A stretch of DNA of 64,000 nt, taken from the NCBI RefSeq assembly GCF_037975245.1, contig NC_092571.1:3020501-3084500 (forward strand). Reading direction: 5' to 3'. A program made the translations under genes and the position numbers. Positions 26,551 to 39,867 of the stretch are shown in pieces. The notes below the pieces were generated by a model. The model worked only from the letters and a program-made list of their open reading frames with translations. It did not search any database and was not told where the DNA came from. Each line of letters opens with the position of its first letter. Position 1 is the first letter of the stretch. The stretch comes from Apostichopus japonicus. Lineage: Eukaryota > Echinodermata > Holothuroidea > Aspidochirotida > Stichopodidae.

Positions 26551-26612
26551 TGCTTACCTGTGAGAGGGAGGGAGGAAGGAGGCGGGGAGGAGGGAGGGGG
26601 AAGAATGGAGGG
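26551..26612 (-). promoter_or_regulatory. Possible recursive splice site (zero-length exon)
   Basis: On the minus strand a roughly 50-nt pyrimidine tract (26561-26610) ends in CTCACAG and is followed at once by GTAAGC (junction 26558/26557). An ideal acceptor fused to an ideal donor is the signature of ratchet points used to splice long introns stepwise. It lies in the 35.8-kb host intron, in sense orientation, 0.9 kb before the next exon. Chance juxtaposition with a GA-rich microsatellite is the alternative. Confidence 0.35.
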
Positions 26613-27600
26613 AACCAGTATAAAGACCAACTAGAGCACATCTTTAGCTAGATTGTAAGTAGGTGTATGCCTTCTTTATTCAAAACTTTTTTTTTTTCTG
26701 TTCCCATTGCCCGACCATCCATTGGACATATGCTGATCTGTCTGCAGTGCCATAAAACAAACTAGGCAAGGAGAGATGTCACACAGCACTATAAACTGTA
26801 TACTGTTGTAGTACATTCAAACTGAGTAAACCAAGACGGAGCTCATAGTCATCCATTACTGCACAATGCATTCCGGATACATATAACTTTTAATGGTACT
26901 ATATATTCAGCCTTCTACCAATCACCCCATAAAACCCCATAAAACCGGCTAGAAAGAGTATTCAACCCTCTATGGATCATAGCATCACACACCATACATG
27001 TATGCATAATAACAGAACACCTAGCATATATACCCCCCCCCCCCCACATTTAATGAGAACTATAAACCTCTAAACTGAGACATCTGGAACATATCTCAGT
27101 AAATATTACAACAAATCACAGAAAGCCGTATCTCTTGCGGGCAAAGAAACACAATCGATGGCGGATCGTTCCATCGATGAAAGGAGGCGATAAACCGAGA
27201 CTCCCGATCCGACAGTTTATTTGGCAGTTATTCAAATCTGTATCTCAGGGGCTGAATTCAAAGCCAACAAAAAGTCTGACAGACTGGGAAGAAATCTAGT
27301 TGCATGGACATACACGTGTTGGCAGGTTTGTTACGAGGGAGACACAAATGTGTTTTAATAATGTCTCGGTTTGGTCGATATCTGAGCAACATATATACAT
27401 ATTACATGGAATATACATATTCATATACATGAAATATACATATACATGGAAGGAGAATATATACTTTTCCTTACCAATAGGATTGAACAAATCAACACAT
27501 TTAAGCTTGGAAGAGAGCAGAGAATTAGACAACTACATGGCGATTCAAAACAGTGACCCATAGCGCCCCCAGCGAAAGTAATGGCTATATGAAGGGATCG

Positions 27601-27685
27601 CCACCAACTCAATGGCTGGATAGCACAGATGGGAGATTGCTGGGCTTGTAACCCAGAGGTCACTGTTTCATATCCCACTCATACC
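27601..27685 (+). repeat. tRNA-like sequence (SINE head or tRNA pseudogene)
   Basis: ATGGCTGGATAGCAC resembles a D arm with A box. CTGGG-CTTGTAA-CCCAG forms a perfect anticodon stem-loop with anticodon TGT, and GTTTCATATCCC resembles a degenerate T arm/B box. The acceptor stem is not convincing. It is therefore more likely a SINE head or pseudogene than a working tRNA-Thr gene. Confidence 0.45.
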
Positions 27686-30365
27686 TCTTTGTTCTTTTCA
27701 TTTCCATTGTTTATTTCAGTTCCCAGTCCAAGATTTCCGCTTTTACTTTACTTTTAACAAATATAAATATAAACAGACATGCACCGAAATATAAGAATAA
27801 TATGAGAAATATTATTTGACCATGCTTGTGTGTATAAAGAAATTCAAGATTCAAATGGAACTGTAATAATTAAACATGTTTTTCATCACTGATTTACTGT
27901 ACAATGCAAAGTACTACTTAGATCAATATTTATTTTTTTCTTGTAGAAAGTTGTTGAAATGGCTTTTCAAATCTAGTTACATGAAAAGTGCTTAAATTAC
28001 TTATTCATTTATTTACCAAAAATATGTTTAAATATTTAAGATATGAAATATTTTTTGTGGCCATTCTGTTTGTCAGAACGAAATTCAATATTTTGCTTTT
28101 ACCTAACTTTACATGTTTGTTCAAGGGTCAATCTTTAAGGCTTCATTAAAACCATGTTGTACAAGTCGGTATAAAATCACCAAATTTACCATTTTCTTGC
28201 TTACGTTTAGAGACTCAGTGTAAACTTGTGATCAGTTGAAAGAGCAATTCTCAAGTCTCTAAACTGGATCTTTACTTCAAGGTTTTTCTACCTCAGTTCT
28301 TTAAACTCCATTCTCTCCAGGGAATTCCACCCATTCATATTTTATTCAACATCCTTGTTTATTGCTATTTTGTCCTTTCACCCAAAGAACTTAGAATGTC
28401 AACAGATCAATAAATCTTCAAAAGCTAAAAAACAAAAAGGAAATATTATCCTGTCCAATTGGCAATGACCTACGGCAACTGAATTAAGTAAACAAAATTC
28501 CAGGGTTTTTGTTTTGGTTTGTGAGTGTGTGTTTGTAATAAGCAATTAGTTCAGATATATACAAATAATCAATGCTTCTAAAACAATGTCTAGAATGAAA
28601 AGCGAAAAATATAAAAAATAAGTCCAAAATGAAAGTATCACAGAATGTGTTCAATTCTCTCAGGCAAAATGCCAAACCATTTGTAACATTTAGTATGTCA
28701 GGTCAATGTATACCGTTGATCTGCGGACATCAACAACATTATTGCAATATGTACTGACTTGGTACAGTTATACTTTAAAAGTAATTAAAAAAAATCAGGG
28801 TGTGGTTCCATTTGCCACACAATTAAGTTCAGACTAAACAAAAATCTCATTATAGAAAAGGAGGGTGTATTTCTATATTTGAGTGACAGGAACAGTTGTA
28901 ACATTTCACCAGTCTGTAGGATTGGTACTAGGTCAGAATGCATATGTAGAGGAGACACGTGAGTAAGTAAGGGAGGAATAATGAAATATTCCTTTTATCA
29001 TCCGTGTCACACTGTATCATCACTAGAATATCCATTTTAAGTGTTACATTGTGGATGGTCTCAATCGATGGAACGTTACATTGTGTAATTTATAACATAA
29101 TATTTTAATTACAATTACAATAAATTATTACACAATATACATGGTGTAATAAATATGTGGATTATTCCTTTAATTGGCCCTTTAAGTTTCTCACTGTATG
29201 TCACTGGAGTCGACTTTAAGAGTCACACTGTGATTGGAACGTTCCTTTAAATATCCCTTGACGTGTCACATTTTTCTGTCATTTAAGCTAAGTATCTCCT
29301 TTAAAGTTCCTTTGAGTTAATTGAGATGTATCCCGCAAATAGCCCAGGGGATTCAGGTATAATATTGACATTGACTGTATACCGTTGTAAATGTCATCTT
29401 GCTTTTAACTATACTACCCTAACACATCAAAGATTTTGCTTTTAAAAGATACTCGACCATTTCCAGCTTGCGACAAAACCGTAACACAAAATAATAACGG
29501 GCAGCTTTTCAAACAACGAAATAAATCTGTGTATCTGGTTATTTCAAACAAAGTCGTACCGGTTAAAAGTTATCGCCTTTCTTCTTCCACGGGAGTTAAA
29601 AGAAGGTTCCAGTTGGGCGCTTTTTTTTTCCTCTCAGGGTTGGTTGCTGCAAGTTGGGATTCATTCTACTTGGTTTTAATTGGATGATAAAATACAAACA
29701 GGCCTGCTGCACTCGTCACAGTCTCCAGGTATTAATAACACCATCAAGGGCGTATCACCCTTGACCTTTATACACTATGGGAATGTAACTAGAGTAATGT
29801 GACTTTGAAATTATGTCAAGCATGACCCTCCTCTCTGAGCAGGAGCAGGAGGAGGAGGAGGAAGACAAGAAATGATGAAGATGAGAAGTTATAGGGAGAT
29901 GATTTGAGAGATCACTGGAGAATACAAACCCAGAGGATTCAATCGAGCGTAGAGGTAGTCTAATCCTCCATGTAGTACATGATACAACTATGACTGAGTC
30001 GATTTTCACAGCCGATGAGGAAATATATACTCTTACGGAATAATTAACCGAGATGGAGACCTGATTCAGATCGCACGGCTCTGGTTGCCAAAATAATCTG
30101 ATCATGACAAAATCTGTTCTAAAAATGGTCAACTATCTAGAGTGGAAACAAGAAACTTTTAGTATGTGTTGTATAGTAATACAGACATTATGTCAGCCTT
30201 TACTTATATGGTATTGTACATGGCCTATCTCCGTTGTAAATTAGTAAAACTGGGTATTGGAAAAAACTGTATCCACCAGTACAACATATTTTTTTTATCT
30301 ATAAAAACGGCCTTAACAATGGGTCAAATTAATACCCTGAGTAATAGCCATATCTTTTCAAGTTG
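27686..30365. other. Intron sequence, no recognised feature
   Basis: AT-rich, with small purine-rich repeats near 29850. The ORFs at 29436-29687 and 29755-30132 lack motifs and splice support. Confidence 0.45.
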
Positions 30366-30785
30366 AATCTGCTCATGAATCAGTCTGCTGTTGATTTTGT
30401 CTACCAGTGTCTCCTACAGTCCAAGCTCAACTCCGTTTGGGACGACTGTAGTCACCCATTTCATGTTCGTTGATAGATTAATAGATACCTAGGGGCATTG
30501 GTAGACTAAAGACTTCCTCAACTTAAGACTAACCGGCACTGCAATTCATTTATCCCTCGTGCAATAAAACTTTACAACAGCAATTTGAGTCGTTAGGTTT
30601 TTGCCTAGTCCTTGGATGGGTAGGCTCTCTGTCTTTAACTATTTAACTTGATCTTACATTCTTTAGTTATTAATTGTAATATGAATATAGTTTTATATAT
30701 TTTTTTATATTTCTTATAATGTGCGAGTATCGAAATTTCCAATTTTATGGAGCAATAAAGTTTTACTCACTTACTTACTTACTTA
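30366..30785 (+). mobile_element. 5'-truncated LINE 3' end
   Basis: Near the middle, TGC at 30540 opens CNSFIPRAIKLYNSNLSR followed by a stop, the typical last residues of a LINE ORF2. Upstream the frame is broken. A short 3'UTR follows and ends in TTAC repeats (30763-30784), as expected of a LINE tail. It belongs to a family different from the LINE at 39868-43870, whose tail is made of AAAT repeats. Confidence 0.6.
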
Positions 30786-31668
30786 AACCCTGGAAAAAAT
30801 CCATGCACCCTCAGCCTTGTTACCAGCTACAGTTAGGATTTAGCAATAATGCAAGGGAGCAATATTTACAAACTATACTGCAGGGTTTGTTGAGACCCCC
30901 GAGTATGAATTAGCAGTCTTGTATTCTCTTTGCTTGGGAAGAAAACCCTGTGTGGAAATTCCTTAATATATGCCCTGAAATTACTTAATAATACACGCAA
31001 AGATTATGAAAGCAACCTCCAACATAGTTGGTTGTGTCAAATTTATGCGAAACAACATTGTCTTTCTAATAGGCATTAGAAAATCATGAAAATAGCTGCA
31101 ATTCCCATCAAAAATCCATCAAAGATTGACCATTGGACACAAGTCTTTTTCTTAATTCTAGTTTTATTTATGAATAAACATTTACCTAACCATGCACATT
31201 GATGATGTAAAGGGAGTGAGTACTGCCTAATTCTGTTATGTCATTCCTTAGTTTTTACAACCTTCGTTTCAAGGACACTGAACACAGGTTTGTGGCCTAC
31301 GGCAATGTTTTGGAAATATTTTATTGTCAGTCTTTGAAAAGAGGATCGTCACATTATTCAAATGATACATATGTGGGCTTGTAATTAGAGGATAACTTAG
31401 CTTGCAAGCTACTGTACAGATGAGCATAACATTCCACTTCATAGTTTGCACATATTTAATGAGTTGTCTAGTTTTATCAAAACTTCAAATGCGTAGATTT
31501 TCGAAACCAAAAAAAAGAGCTCTTCTAAAAATGTCGACAAATTTTTAATGTGATTATCACACACAACAAATGTACTGAATATGGGACAAATTGACTACTA
31601 AGTGTTCGTAGTATGTTAAACTAACAAACGTTCATACAAACCAAAATTTACATTACAGGATGGATGAT

Positions 31669-31767
31669 TCTGTAGCGACACGAACAAAACGTCACTTTCA
31701 AGCAACGGAAAGTTAACTTTCTCCAGATGGCAACACACGGTTTGGGGCGAGTCTTCAATGCCTTTAA
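31669..31767 (+). mobile_element. Truncated MITE, copy 4
   Basis: It matches the last 100 bp or so of the element at 57896-58265 (TGTAGCGACAC, AAGCAACGGAAAGTTAACTT, GGGGCGAGTCTTCAATGCC) and ends at TTAA 31764-31767. The left part is absent. Confidence 0.75.
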
Positions 31768-31849
31768 GGCACACACTTAATTTGATACATTTTAGAAAAT
31801 TTCAAAATGCAAGAAGGCACAAAATTCAGTGTCATATGTTGTAGGCTAT

Positions 31850-32060
31850 TAACAATCACTGCTATCAGTCACAGTTGTATTGCTAAACCACTTTTAACTT
31901 TTGGAAAATTTTCCACATTAAACAACTGAGGGTCACCAATAAAATTGGCTGGACTTTATAGTCTAACTCACCGTATAAGGTCAGTTGCCAAGATGCAACA
32001 TAAATCTCAGTATAGGGCAGCATAAAGACTTTTATGACCTCAAATAACATGTTTTACAAT
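31850..32060 (+). repeat. Diverged interspersed repeat, copy A
   Basis: Alignable by eye with 33367-33600: both share TGCTATCAGT, AAACA(A/G)CTGAGG, TATAGTCTAA, a GTCAG segment, TTTTATG(A/G)(C/T)CTCAA and ATGTTTTACAA in the same order. Family unknown. Confidence 0.55.
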
Positions 32061-33366
32061 GGTGACTCCTGGAATGAGGAACCTCTTTTTCTCTCTTTTT
32101 TTTAAAATTATTTCTGGTTAGTCCTACTTTTATCTGACACAATGGCAATTTAGTCATCATGGCGCTCCCTGCTTGAAATTTCCCAGTATTAATAAAAACA
32201 AAGAGACAATTGTTGTCTGTACGTCTAAAATCCTTTTTGCAATCATTCGCAATCATCATCATCACAGCATTAAAAACTTTAAAAACTAAGCTGTCACTGC
32301 TAATTTGTAATTTAAAACTGATTTTCAGTCTGCCCTACAGCTCGTACTTTCTTGAAAAGTCAGGATAATTTCTCTCTTAAACTTCTCCCCCCCTCCGTCC
32401 CCCCTCACCCCCCCAGCTGTGAACTCATTATAAATACATCGATTCTCAATCATACCTAGTAGATGAAATCAGAAAATGCCAGAAGTGCTCAGATGTTAAT
32501 TCACAAAAAAAAACAATCGTTTTTCCAAGGGCAGATTTAGACTTTTAATGAATCAAAGTTTAAGGACTTATCCCTCAAGACAAGGAAAATTCATCTCACT
32601 AACATCAAAGATGGCACCACGCTATTTGTTAATATGTTTTTCTTTACTATCTTTAGCAAACTGTTCTATCTATATGAATGACAATAATTACACTGTTTAC
32701 TGTTGTTCTTATCATTCTCTTTCATTGGCAGCCATAGATATAAGAATTGCTCCTGGCATTTCATTACAATAATACAAATTGCTGATTCCCAAAAGCATGA
32801 AAAAAAGGAAAGTCAATTGAGTTCTATGGAATCATACTTATTAGCAGGGAGCGACGTTGCCATAACGAATAGTTACTGAAATATATGACGAGAAAACTAT
32901 GGTGAGTTGAATACCTACATTACACCGCATACTGCAAGCCTACAACTACATAAACAATTGTAGAACCACTGTACTGTACTTCTGCTTTCTAGAAATACGT
33001 CCCTGTAGAAATATATATCGGCTAAATTAGGTCGATCATCAAATTAATTATTCAAAATTTAAAACAAAACTAAAAAAAGCTGGTGATGGTCTTCTGAATG
33101 AATGAAGTAACATTTGCTTATTTGTGGGAACCATAAAGAAAGAGTCTATAGGATTTAGTAAAATATAAACATACAATGATACCTGTACATATGGAGAGTT
33201 TCCATGCCAACATTATCGATCAAAGCATGTTATAATTTCAATATAAACCCGGTATTTAACACTAAGGTGTGATGTTCAGCCACACATGAGGAAAATTAAA
33301 CAGTAATTTTATTGAAAGGAAGACTATTTAGGCACAAAATTAATTTTGATATTCCCCTTTGAAACA

Positions 33367-33600
33367 ATAAAACATTGCTATCAGTACAGGTTGTATTTCT
33401 ATAAGAATTTAACTTTGAGAAGGGTTAGGGTTATACCCTGTTAAACAGCTGAGGTTCATCAATAAAAGTGACTGAACTATATAGTCTAATATGTATGCAC
33501 TGGCCCTTGAGTCAGGTCACCGATGCATCACAACACCTCAATGATCGAGAACATACTGTAGGAGTTTTATGGTCTCAAGTGAGATGTTTTACAAACTTTG
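33367..33600 (+). repeat. Diverged interspersed repeat, copy B
   Basis: Partner of 31850-32060, slightly longer, same order of shared phrases. No terminal inverted repeats or tail were found. Confidence 0.55.
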
Positions 33601-33745
33601 CAGAAAAAAGTTTGTCAAGTACAAACGCATGGTGTTGAATGTAATCAGTATGAAGTTAAGAAAGTTATGTTATTAGAATTATAAGAGTTTATAGAGTGAT
33701 ACCACGAGTGATTCAACTCATATAGGCTGAGTGTTTCAAGTAGAA

Positions 33746-33800
33746 TGTCTGTGTGTCTGTCTGTCTGTGTGTCTGTCTGTGTGTCTGTGTGTCTGTGTGA
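33746..33800. repeat. GTCT/GTGTCT microsatellite
   Basis: Interrupted tandem GTCT and GTGTCT units. The ORF at 33713-33898 is a by-product. Confidence 0.85.
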
Positions 33801-34507
33801 ATTGACTTCCCATGCACAGACCTAGATATTTGCAACACTACTTGAATTAATATATGAAGGGAAATGCAATCATTTGGAAAACTCTCTTTCCTTGACACTA
33901 ACCTACAAAATCCTTTTTAGAGAAGTGGTACATATGAATCCGTGTAGCCAGCGACTTAAAAACGATGAAATAAATTTTTTAAGGGTTTGGTTTTTCCGTT
34001 CCCCTCGATAAACTGAAAGTCAAGAACATAAATCAGGTGCTGACTGATTCTGCAGACAGACACACCGATCCTACGTAGCGATACGACTCCTCGAATTTAT
34101 GCGAGGTGGATTTAATCCAATTTACAGAAACTTTTACAAGAGGTCCTGATAAATTAAATGAGTTACCAAGCCTGGATAATTCATTCTAACTGGCGACAGA
34201 CAAAGACACTGGCTTGACAGGTAAACCATGGAGAGGTTTAACATGTATGCATGTTGGTGTTGCAAAGTGGATTGCCAATAAAAACAAAAAATTTCATCCT
34301 TATAGAGCGAAGGAGAAAGAGATGTTTTAAAACAGGTTCCGACAAAATGCCCGTAGGTATGATACAACTTGTCAACTCTCCACAACACATGCCCATAGAG
34401 ATTACAATAAGCAACTTTCTTCCCTCCGGGGCATTGGCAAATTAACTTCTTCCAACAATGTTTTGAAGTGCTTGTCATTTGTTTATCAACTGGACTTCTC
34501 TGCTGGG

Positions 34508-34588
34508 TGCAAACACTGCCCTCTGTGTTGGTCGATGCAAACACTGCCCTCTGTGTTGGTGGATGCAAACACTGCCCTCTGTATTTAG
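34508..34588. repeat. 28-bp tandem repeat, three copies
   Basis: TGCAAACACTGCCCTCTGTG begins at 34508, 34536 and 34564. Because 28 is not a multiple of three, the overlapping minus-strand ORF 34134-34634 reads it in different frames, which argues against that ORF. Confidence 0.9.
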
Positions 34589-35424
34589 ATGAAGTTGCCA
34601 GAGCCATCTGAGAGTTCTCATCTGTGCTGGTCATTTACAATGTATCAAACATAATCCTCCACGTTGCTATACGTACACACTATGCAAGACGAGTTCAAAT
34701 CTAGAGCGAAGGTGTCCCAACATGTGTCTAAAATTGATTTGTCTAAACGTTAACTGACATAACAGAAATGTTTCAAACTCTGACAGGTTACCATGGTTAT
34801 GTACTAATTATACATGCGTATGTATATATGCTAGCCAGGCTACAACTTCAAACACTTGTCTGTTTCTTGACTAAATTAATCTGCTGGAAAATTAAAACCT
34901 GTCCAATTAAGGGATAATTCTAGTTGATTTCTTAGAGAAAAGAGCACTAAATAAGGACCTTTCCTTACTCAATATCATCATTTTACTATGTTGAGAGATA
35001 TCACTTTTGAAAGTTAACAGATATCATTGTCATACTATCGTGTTATATCACGAAATAACACAGCTGACCTAGTCTCTTGAAAAGCAGGGATAAAATCACC
35101 ATTATAACCACTAATATAGACTCAGGTGGTATGTTTTATTTCTCAACAGGTAGGCTGGTAGGAAGTGTAGTCTTAATATTTCTTACATTGTCATCTTTTT
35201 GTTGGAAACGTCAGATGGGCTTCACAGTCGATGAATTGGTTGACACTTATTCCAGGCATATTTAGTCGATCTACTAGATGGTGCTGAAAATTGGTAAGTT
35301 TGAAGAATGCTAAGGAATTGATTGCTTGCTATACAAAAGGTATGATTCTTCATCAGTTTTGATGTCTGTCAGGTATATTCTCAGGTGGTTACATGTGCAG
35401 GTGGAGTGAGTAATAAAATGTTTT

Positions 35425-35482
35425 GATTTGATTTGATCTAACAGATCTGATCTGATCTGATCTGTTTCTGATCTGATCTGAT
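35425..35482. repeat. GATCT pentanucleotide repeat
   Basis: Repeated GATCT/GATCTGATTT units with one interruption (GTTTCTGATC). Confidence 0.85.
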
Positions 35483-36569
35483 TTCTTGTCATTTTAGTAA
35501 CTTAGATTACTCTCCCATGTCAGAATTTCATTTCAAGTAAAATGGTTCATGGAAAGAAATGTCAACATTTTCGCCTTTCACTTTATTGCGTAAATGAAAG
35601 TTGATTTTTCGAGCTAATGACCGACATTATCCTGGGATTGTTTGTTATCAGAGATTATTGAAAAGCATTGAGCAATTTTATCGACATCAATTAAAGAAAA
35701 AAAAACTGTTTTCGTAATTGATCAAATAGCAAGCCATTTACCGGAAGGTTGCCCAGACTGTGCTGAAGTACTTTTAAAATTATAATAAAAAAAAGTTATA
35801 CAGGAAAACATCAATTGAGCCATCACTTAAAAGTTTTGGCATTCTCTTGATTCAATGCCCCGAGGGATGAAGGATTCATTAATATAATAATCATAAATAA
35901 ATAAAAGATTGGCTGCCAGACCATTTGAGTAAAACACAACTTAACAGATTGACAGATTCATAAGTGCTATATTACTTCTCTAATGGTAGAAGAAAACTGA
36001 ATTATAAAAATTGTTTTCACTTTCCTCCCATATTGTAAAGTCGTTGCAATTTTAAATACGAAACGGTTCACTTAGTGGATTACCTCGGCTTTTGAAGAAT
36101 TCCGCTTCCCACCGTTTAAGTATTTAGAGAAGAAAAAAATAATAATGATAATGGATTTGTGGCATAGAAATTAAAAAAAATAAATAAAAAACCCATTCAG
36201 GTAGATAATTTGCATCGTAATTTTTAATATTGTTATCTATGAAAAGAAATTTAAGAAAAGACTTTTAACACACTTAAAGCCATTTTTTTGTTCACCACAC
36301 AAACAAAGATTAATACAAAGAAGGACAATTTTCAAGCAACTCCCTCTAAAAAGTTTACATCACCACCAAACCAAAAGTTAAAGCTAAAAAAAGGAAAATT
36401 GCTACATTAGGATTTTGTTTACTCAAAAGGTACTGTACTTTCATTTGTAAACTTTCCAAAATGTCTTACATCATTAAACATATTCCTTTCATGACTGAAT
36501 GACTTTAAATGTTTCAGAAACAGATGGTTTATCCATCTTTGCATATTTCAACGGTTGCATTAATTTTTC
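35483..36569. other. Intron sequence, no recognised feature
   Basis: AT-rich, with A-runs. Nothing recognised. Confidence 0.5.
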
Positions 36570-36798
36570 CCTTCCCATGCAGTTCTGATAAAAACCTATG
36601 TGTTTTCTCTATGTGTTTTGGGGGGTTTGTTTTGCATTTCCCTATTTTAATTTTTTGTTTCGCTTTGTAAGGGACAAGACTCAAATAGCTGCCTTAGATT
36701 TCTGGTCCTGTTTCCTCATAGTCATATAACAACATGCATTTAAAACAATTGGGAATCATTGTACTTTAATGGCAGAAATAAATGAAAAATGAACCAGT
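36570..36798 (+). mobile_element. LINE 3'UTR-like repeat, copy 2
   Basis: Counterpart of 8395-8640, with the same CTATGTGTTTTCT phrase, TGTAAGGGACAAGACTC hairpin arm, TTCTGGTCC second arm and GGCAGAAATAAATGAAAAAT tail. Confidence 0.6.
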
Positions 36799-37507
36799 CA
36801 ATGACAGTCTATGTCAGTAACCAAGCAGAATACAGACTTACTGGATATTACTATCCAACACAAATAAAATTAGAGCACTGGAGATGGTTTTGTGCTAAAT
36901 TGGCTGAAATTAGGCATTATAAGGTTTGTCAATTAATGAAACAAAAGACACTATATTCCCTACTCAGATGAAAGAAAATTGAAGATGAATTTGAGTGGAT
37001 GAAATTCCACCCAGAGAACCTATCGTTAGATTGGAACTGTACAGATTTGAAAGAAAGCGGGTAATGACCTCCAGAGGGGTCCCTGAGGGGAGGGGGGCAG
37101 GGGGAAGGTACAGTGCAAGAATCTTACCCATTGCTTAATGAGGTAGGAAAAATTGGCATGCATGCATAGGAGACAGGTACAGTAAGAGGAATAAGGTACT
37201 AAATACTTTAAATTTAGGAGAATTATATTCCGCATCTAATTGATATCTGAGTTATAATAAGAGGCCGTATAACATTATATATGTGAATTTCAAAATGGCT
37301 TTATCACAATCGGTCATAATATGATACAATTTAGGGGGGTTCAAAAGATCCCTTGAGAGTATGAAATGATTTTTTTATTAAAAAGTAGCTAGTTACTAAC
37401 ACACATAACTTTAATGCCAAATATACAACACATTTATTTTACTTTAAAGTGAGTGTGAGTTACAAGTCCAAAACTCAATTTGCTCAGATTGTAACATAAA
37501 ACACTAT

Positions 37508-38285
37508 TTGTTTATTCATTGCATTGTTTTGTATTATATAGTATTTGTATTGTACTGTACTGTACTGTATTTATATTGTACTGTATTGTGTTGTATTTGT
37601 ACTGTACTGCACTCTACTGTACTGTATTGTACTGTACTGTATAATATTGTATGTACTGTATTGTATTGTATCGTATTGTACTGTACTCTACTGTAGTATA
37701 TTGTATTGTATTGTACTGTAGTATTGTAAGTATGTATTGTATTGTATCGTATTGTACTGTACTCTACTGTAGTATATTGTATTGTATTGTACTGTACTGT
37801 ATAATATTGTAAGTATGTATTGTATTGTATCGTATTGTACTGAACTCTACTGTAGTATATTGTATTGTATTGTACTGTACTGTATAATATTGTAAGTATG
37901 TATTGTATTGTATCGTATTGTACTGTACTCTACTGTAGTATATTGTATTGTATTGTACTGTAGTATTGTAAGTATGTATTGTATTGTATTGTATTGTACT
38001 GTACTGTACTCTACTGTAGTATATTGTATTGTATTGTACTGTACTGTATTATATTGTATGTATTGTATGTATTTTATTGTATTGTATCGTATTGTATTGT
38101 ACTGTACTCTACTGTAGTATATTGTATTGTATCATATTGTACTGTACTGTATTATATTGTATTGTATCGTAATGTAGTGTACTGTATTATATTATATTGC
38201 ATTGCATTTTAAGTACTGTATGTACTGTACTGTATTATTCTGTGTTGCATTGCACTGCACTGCACTGTACTGTAATGTGCTTTAT
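37508..38285. repeat. TGTAT/TGTAC satellite with higher-order period
   Basis: About 780 bp of pentameric TGTAT and TGTAC. A higher-order unit marked by GTAAGTATGTATTG starts at 37726, 37809, 37892 and 37968 (period 83, 83, 76). Within it, ACTCTACTGTAGTATATTG recurs. The three plus-strand ORFs here (rich in Leu, Tyr, Cys, Ile and Val) are repeat translations, not genes. Confidence 0.95.
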
Positions 38286-38529
38286 TTTCTTTCTTTTTCC
38301 CCTGTTTTTTTTTGTTGCACAATTCTTACTTTTATCTCTCATTTAGAAGAAAACTATAATGGCTGAAACCAAGTGATTGATGGGCAAGGTAGCTTTACGG
38401 CTCCCGTGCCTAAAACATTAACCAAAGCATGAGCTGGCATAATTTATAGTCACGCATGCAGTTTTCATGGCTATAATATAAACTGATACGCCATCTGCAT
38501 TTGTAGAACGAGGTGATACAACCCCAATC

Positions 38530-38562
38530 CAGTTTGTCTGTCTGTCTGTCTGTCTGTCTGCA
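38530..38562. repeat. GTCT microsatellite
   Basis: Perfect tetranucleotide repeat, GTCT five to six times. Confidence 0.9.
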
Positions 38563-38904
38563 CAGTGAAAACATCTCTCAAGAGAAGACTACAGAAACGG
38601 CCGGACCGTGGCTTAATTTCGACTACAGCCATTTAGCTGCATTTAATCCTTCACGATGTACGAGTTCCTTCATCAGAAGTTATCGATATTTTAAAGCCTT
38701 CGGGTACTTCAAAAATTCATGTACTTTGATCTGCCATGACAGAGATGTGACATCAACAAGTCTTATTTTGTTTTATTTTGTTTGTTTATAAAAGAGGATG
38801 AGAGACAGGTCTATGAGTCATACTCATCCCTAGAGGACCGATTGCAACAATAGACATCGTCAAGGTATTCAACATAACGAAGATGTTAACATAAAAAATG
38901 TGTT

Positions 38905-38978
38905 CAAAATAAAATAAAACTGTTAGCAAACTGCTTATCCACTAGAGAGCCTGTGTAGGAGAATGTGTAAAACAATGT
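38905..38978 (-). mobile_element. Penelope-like end fragment, inverted copy
   Basis: The reverse complement of 25105-25172, nearly identical over 65 bp or so (GGATAAGCAGTTTGCTAACA and neighbours). The ribozyme-like hairpin is not present in this copy. Confidence 0.65.
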
Positions 38979-39867
38979 GTTAACAGAAACCGCAAGGGTA
39001 AAAGGGAACAGGTAGTTACCGATATATAAACACATGTAGGGACTACTGTAAATTTGTGTTCAGTCAAAAATGATTTGCAATTGAATCCATCTGTTTGTTA
39101 CCATGAAAATTTGCAAGTAACTTAACACAAAAGTTGCCCAAAAATCTTTGACAAAATGTAAAAAAATACTTTCCGGAGCAATCACAGAGATGCTGAGAAT
39201 TCATTGTTGTTGAGTGTTTGATCTTTGAAACTGTGGCCATTTAAGCATGTATTACTGTATAGATAGTTTGTTACTATTGACAGCACTTTTATTTAGAGAG
39301 AAACCAACCAGAGAATTCATCCACAAACACCCACGCAACCTGACAGACACCACGTCGCAACCACAAAGACCACGCAACCACAAAGACCAGAAACACTGCA
39401 ACCCACATACACCACGCCATTTGCAACCACCAACACTAATTGCAAACACAATCATGATGCACCCAAACACCATGCAACCACAAACATGGTGCAACCACAA
39501 ACACCAATTGCGACAACAAACACCACTTGCAACCATGCACAAACATCATTGAGGTTATCACTGTTAGGGTTAGTACTGCACTTTCATTGACTTTTCACTC
39601 TGACCTTGGCTTTATTGTGTTAACACTGAAGCTACCCTGTATATGAGGGATGCATACAAGACTAGGAAGATGTTACAGTAATTTACAGAGCTAAGATAAA
39701 CCACATGTGACAAAACATTTGCAAATAATTTGAGAAACTGGCAGTCTCCTACCAGAATATTCAAACAGTGACACCTTAGAAACAAATTCTCCTTTCTTCA
39801 TTGCTGTGTTGCAGGATTTGTTGTTCACAAACATATTTCTGTTACACAAAGATATCAGCAACATTGT
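38979..39867. other. Intron sequence with ACCACA-rich segment
   Basis: 39330-39545 is rich in CAACCACAAACACC-like imperfect repeats, which produce opposing ORFs (39247-39552 plus, 39252-39542 minus). No gene. Confidence 0.6.

Noticed and set aside
27601-27685. Functional tRNA-Thr(TGT) gene
   Set aside because: The anticodon arm is good, but the acceptor stem and T arm do not pair well. Kept only as a tRNA-like repeat.
32548-32772. Plus-strand ORF with an internal signal-peptide-like stretch
   Set aside because: Short, AT-driven, no promoter or splice context, no conserved pattern.
34134-34634. 166-residue minus-strand ORF
   Set aside because: It runs through a 28-bp tandem repeat in changing frames and has no domain-like pattern.
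37508-38212. Three plus-strand ORFs in the TGTAT array
   Set aside because: Pentamer repeats translate into Leu/Tyr/Cys/Ile/Val repeats, so this is not coding.
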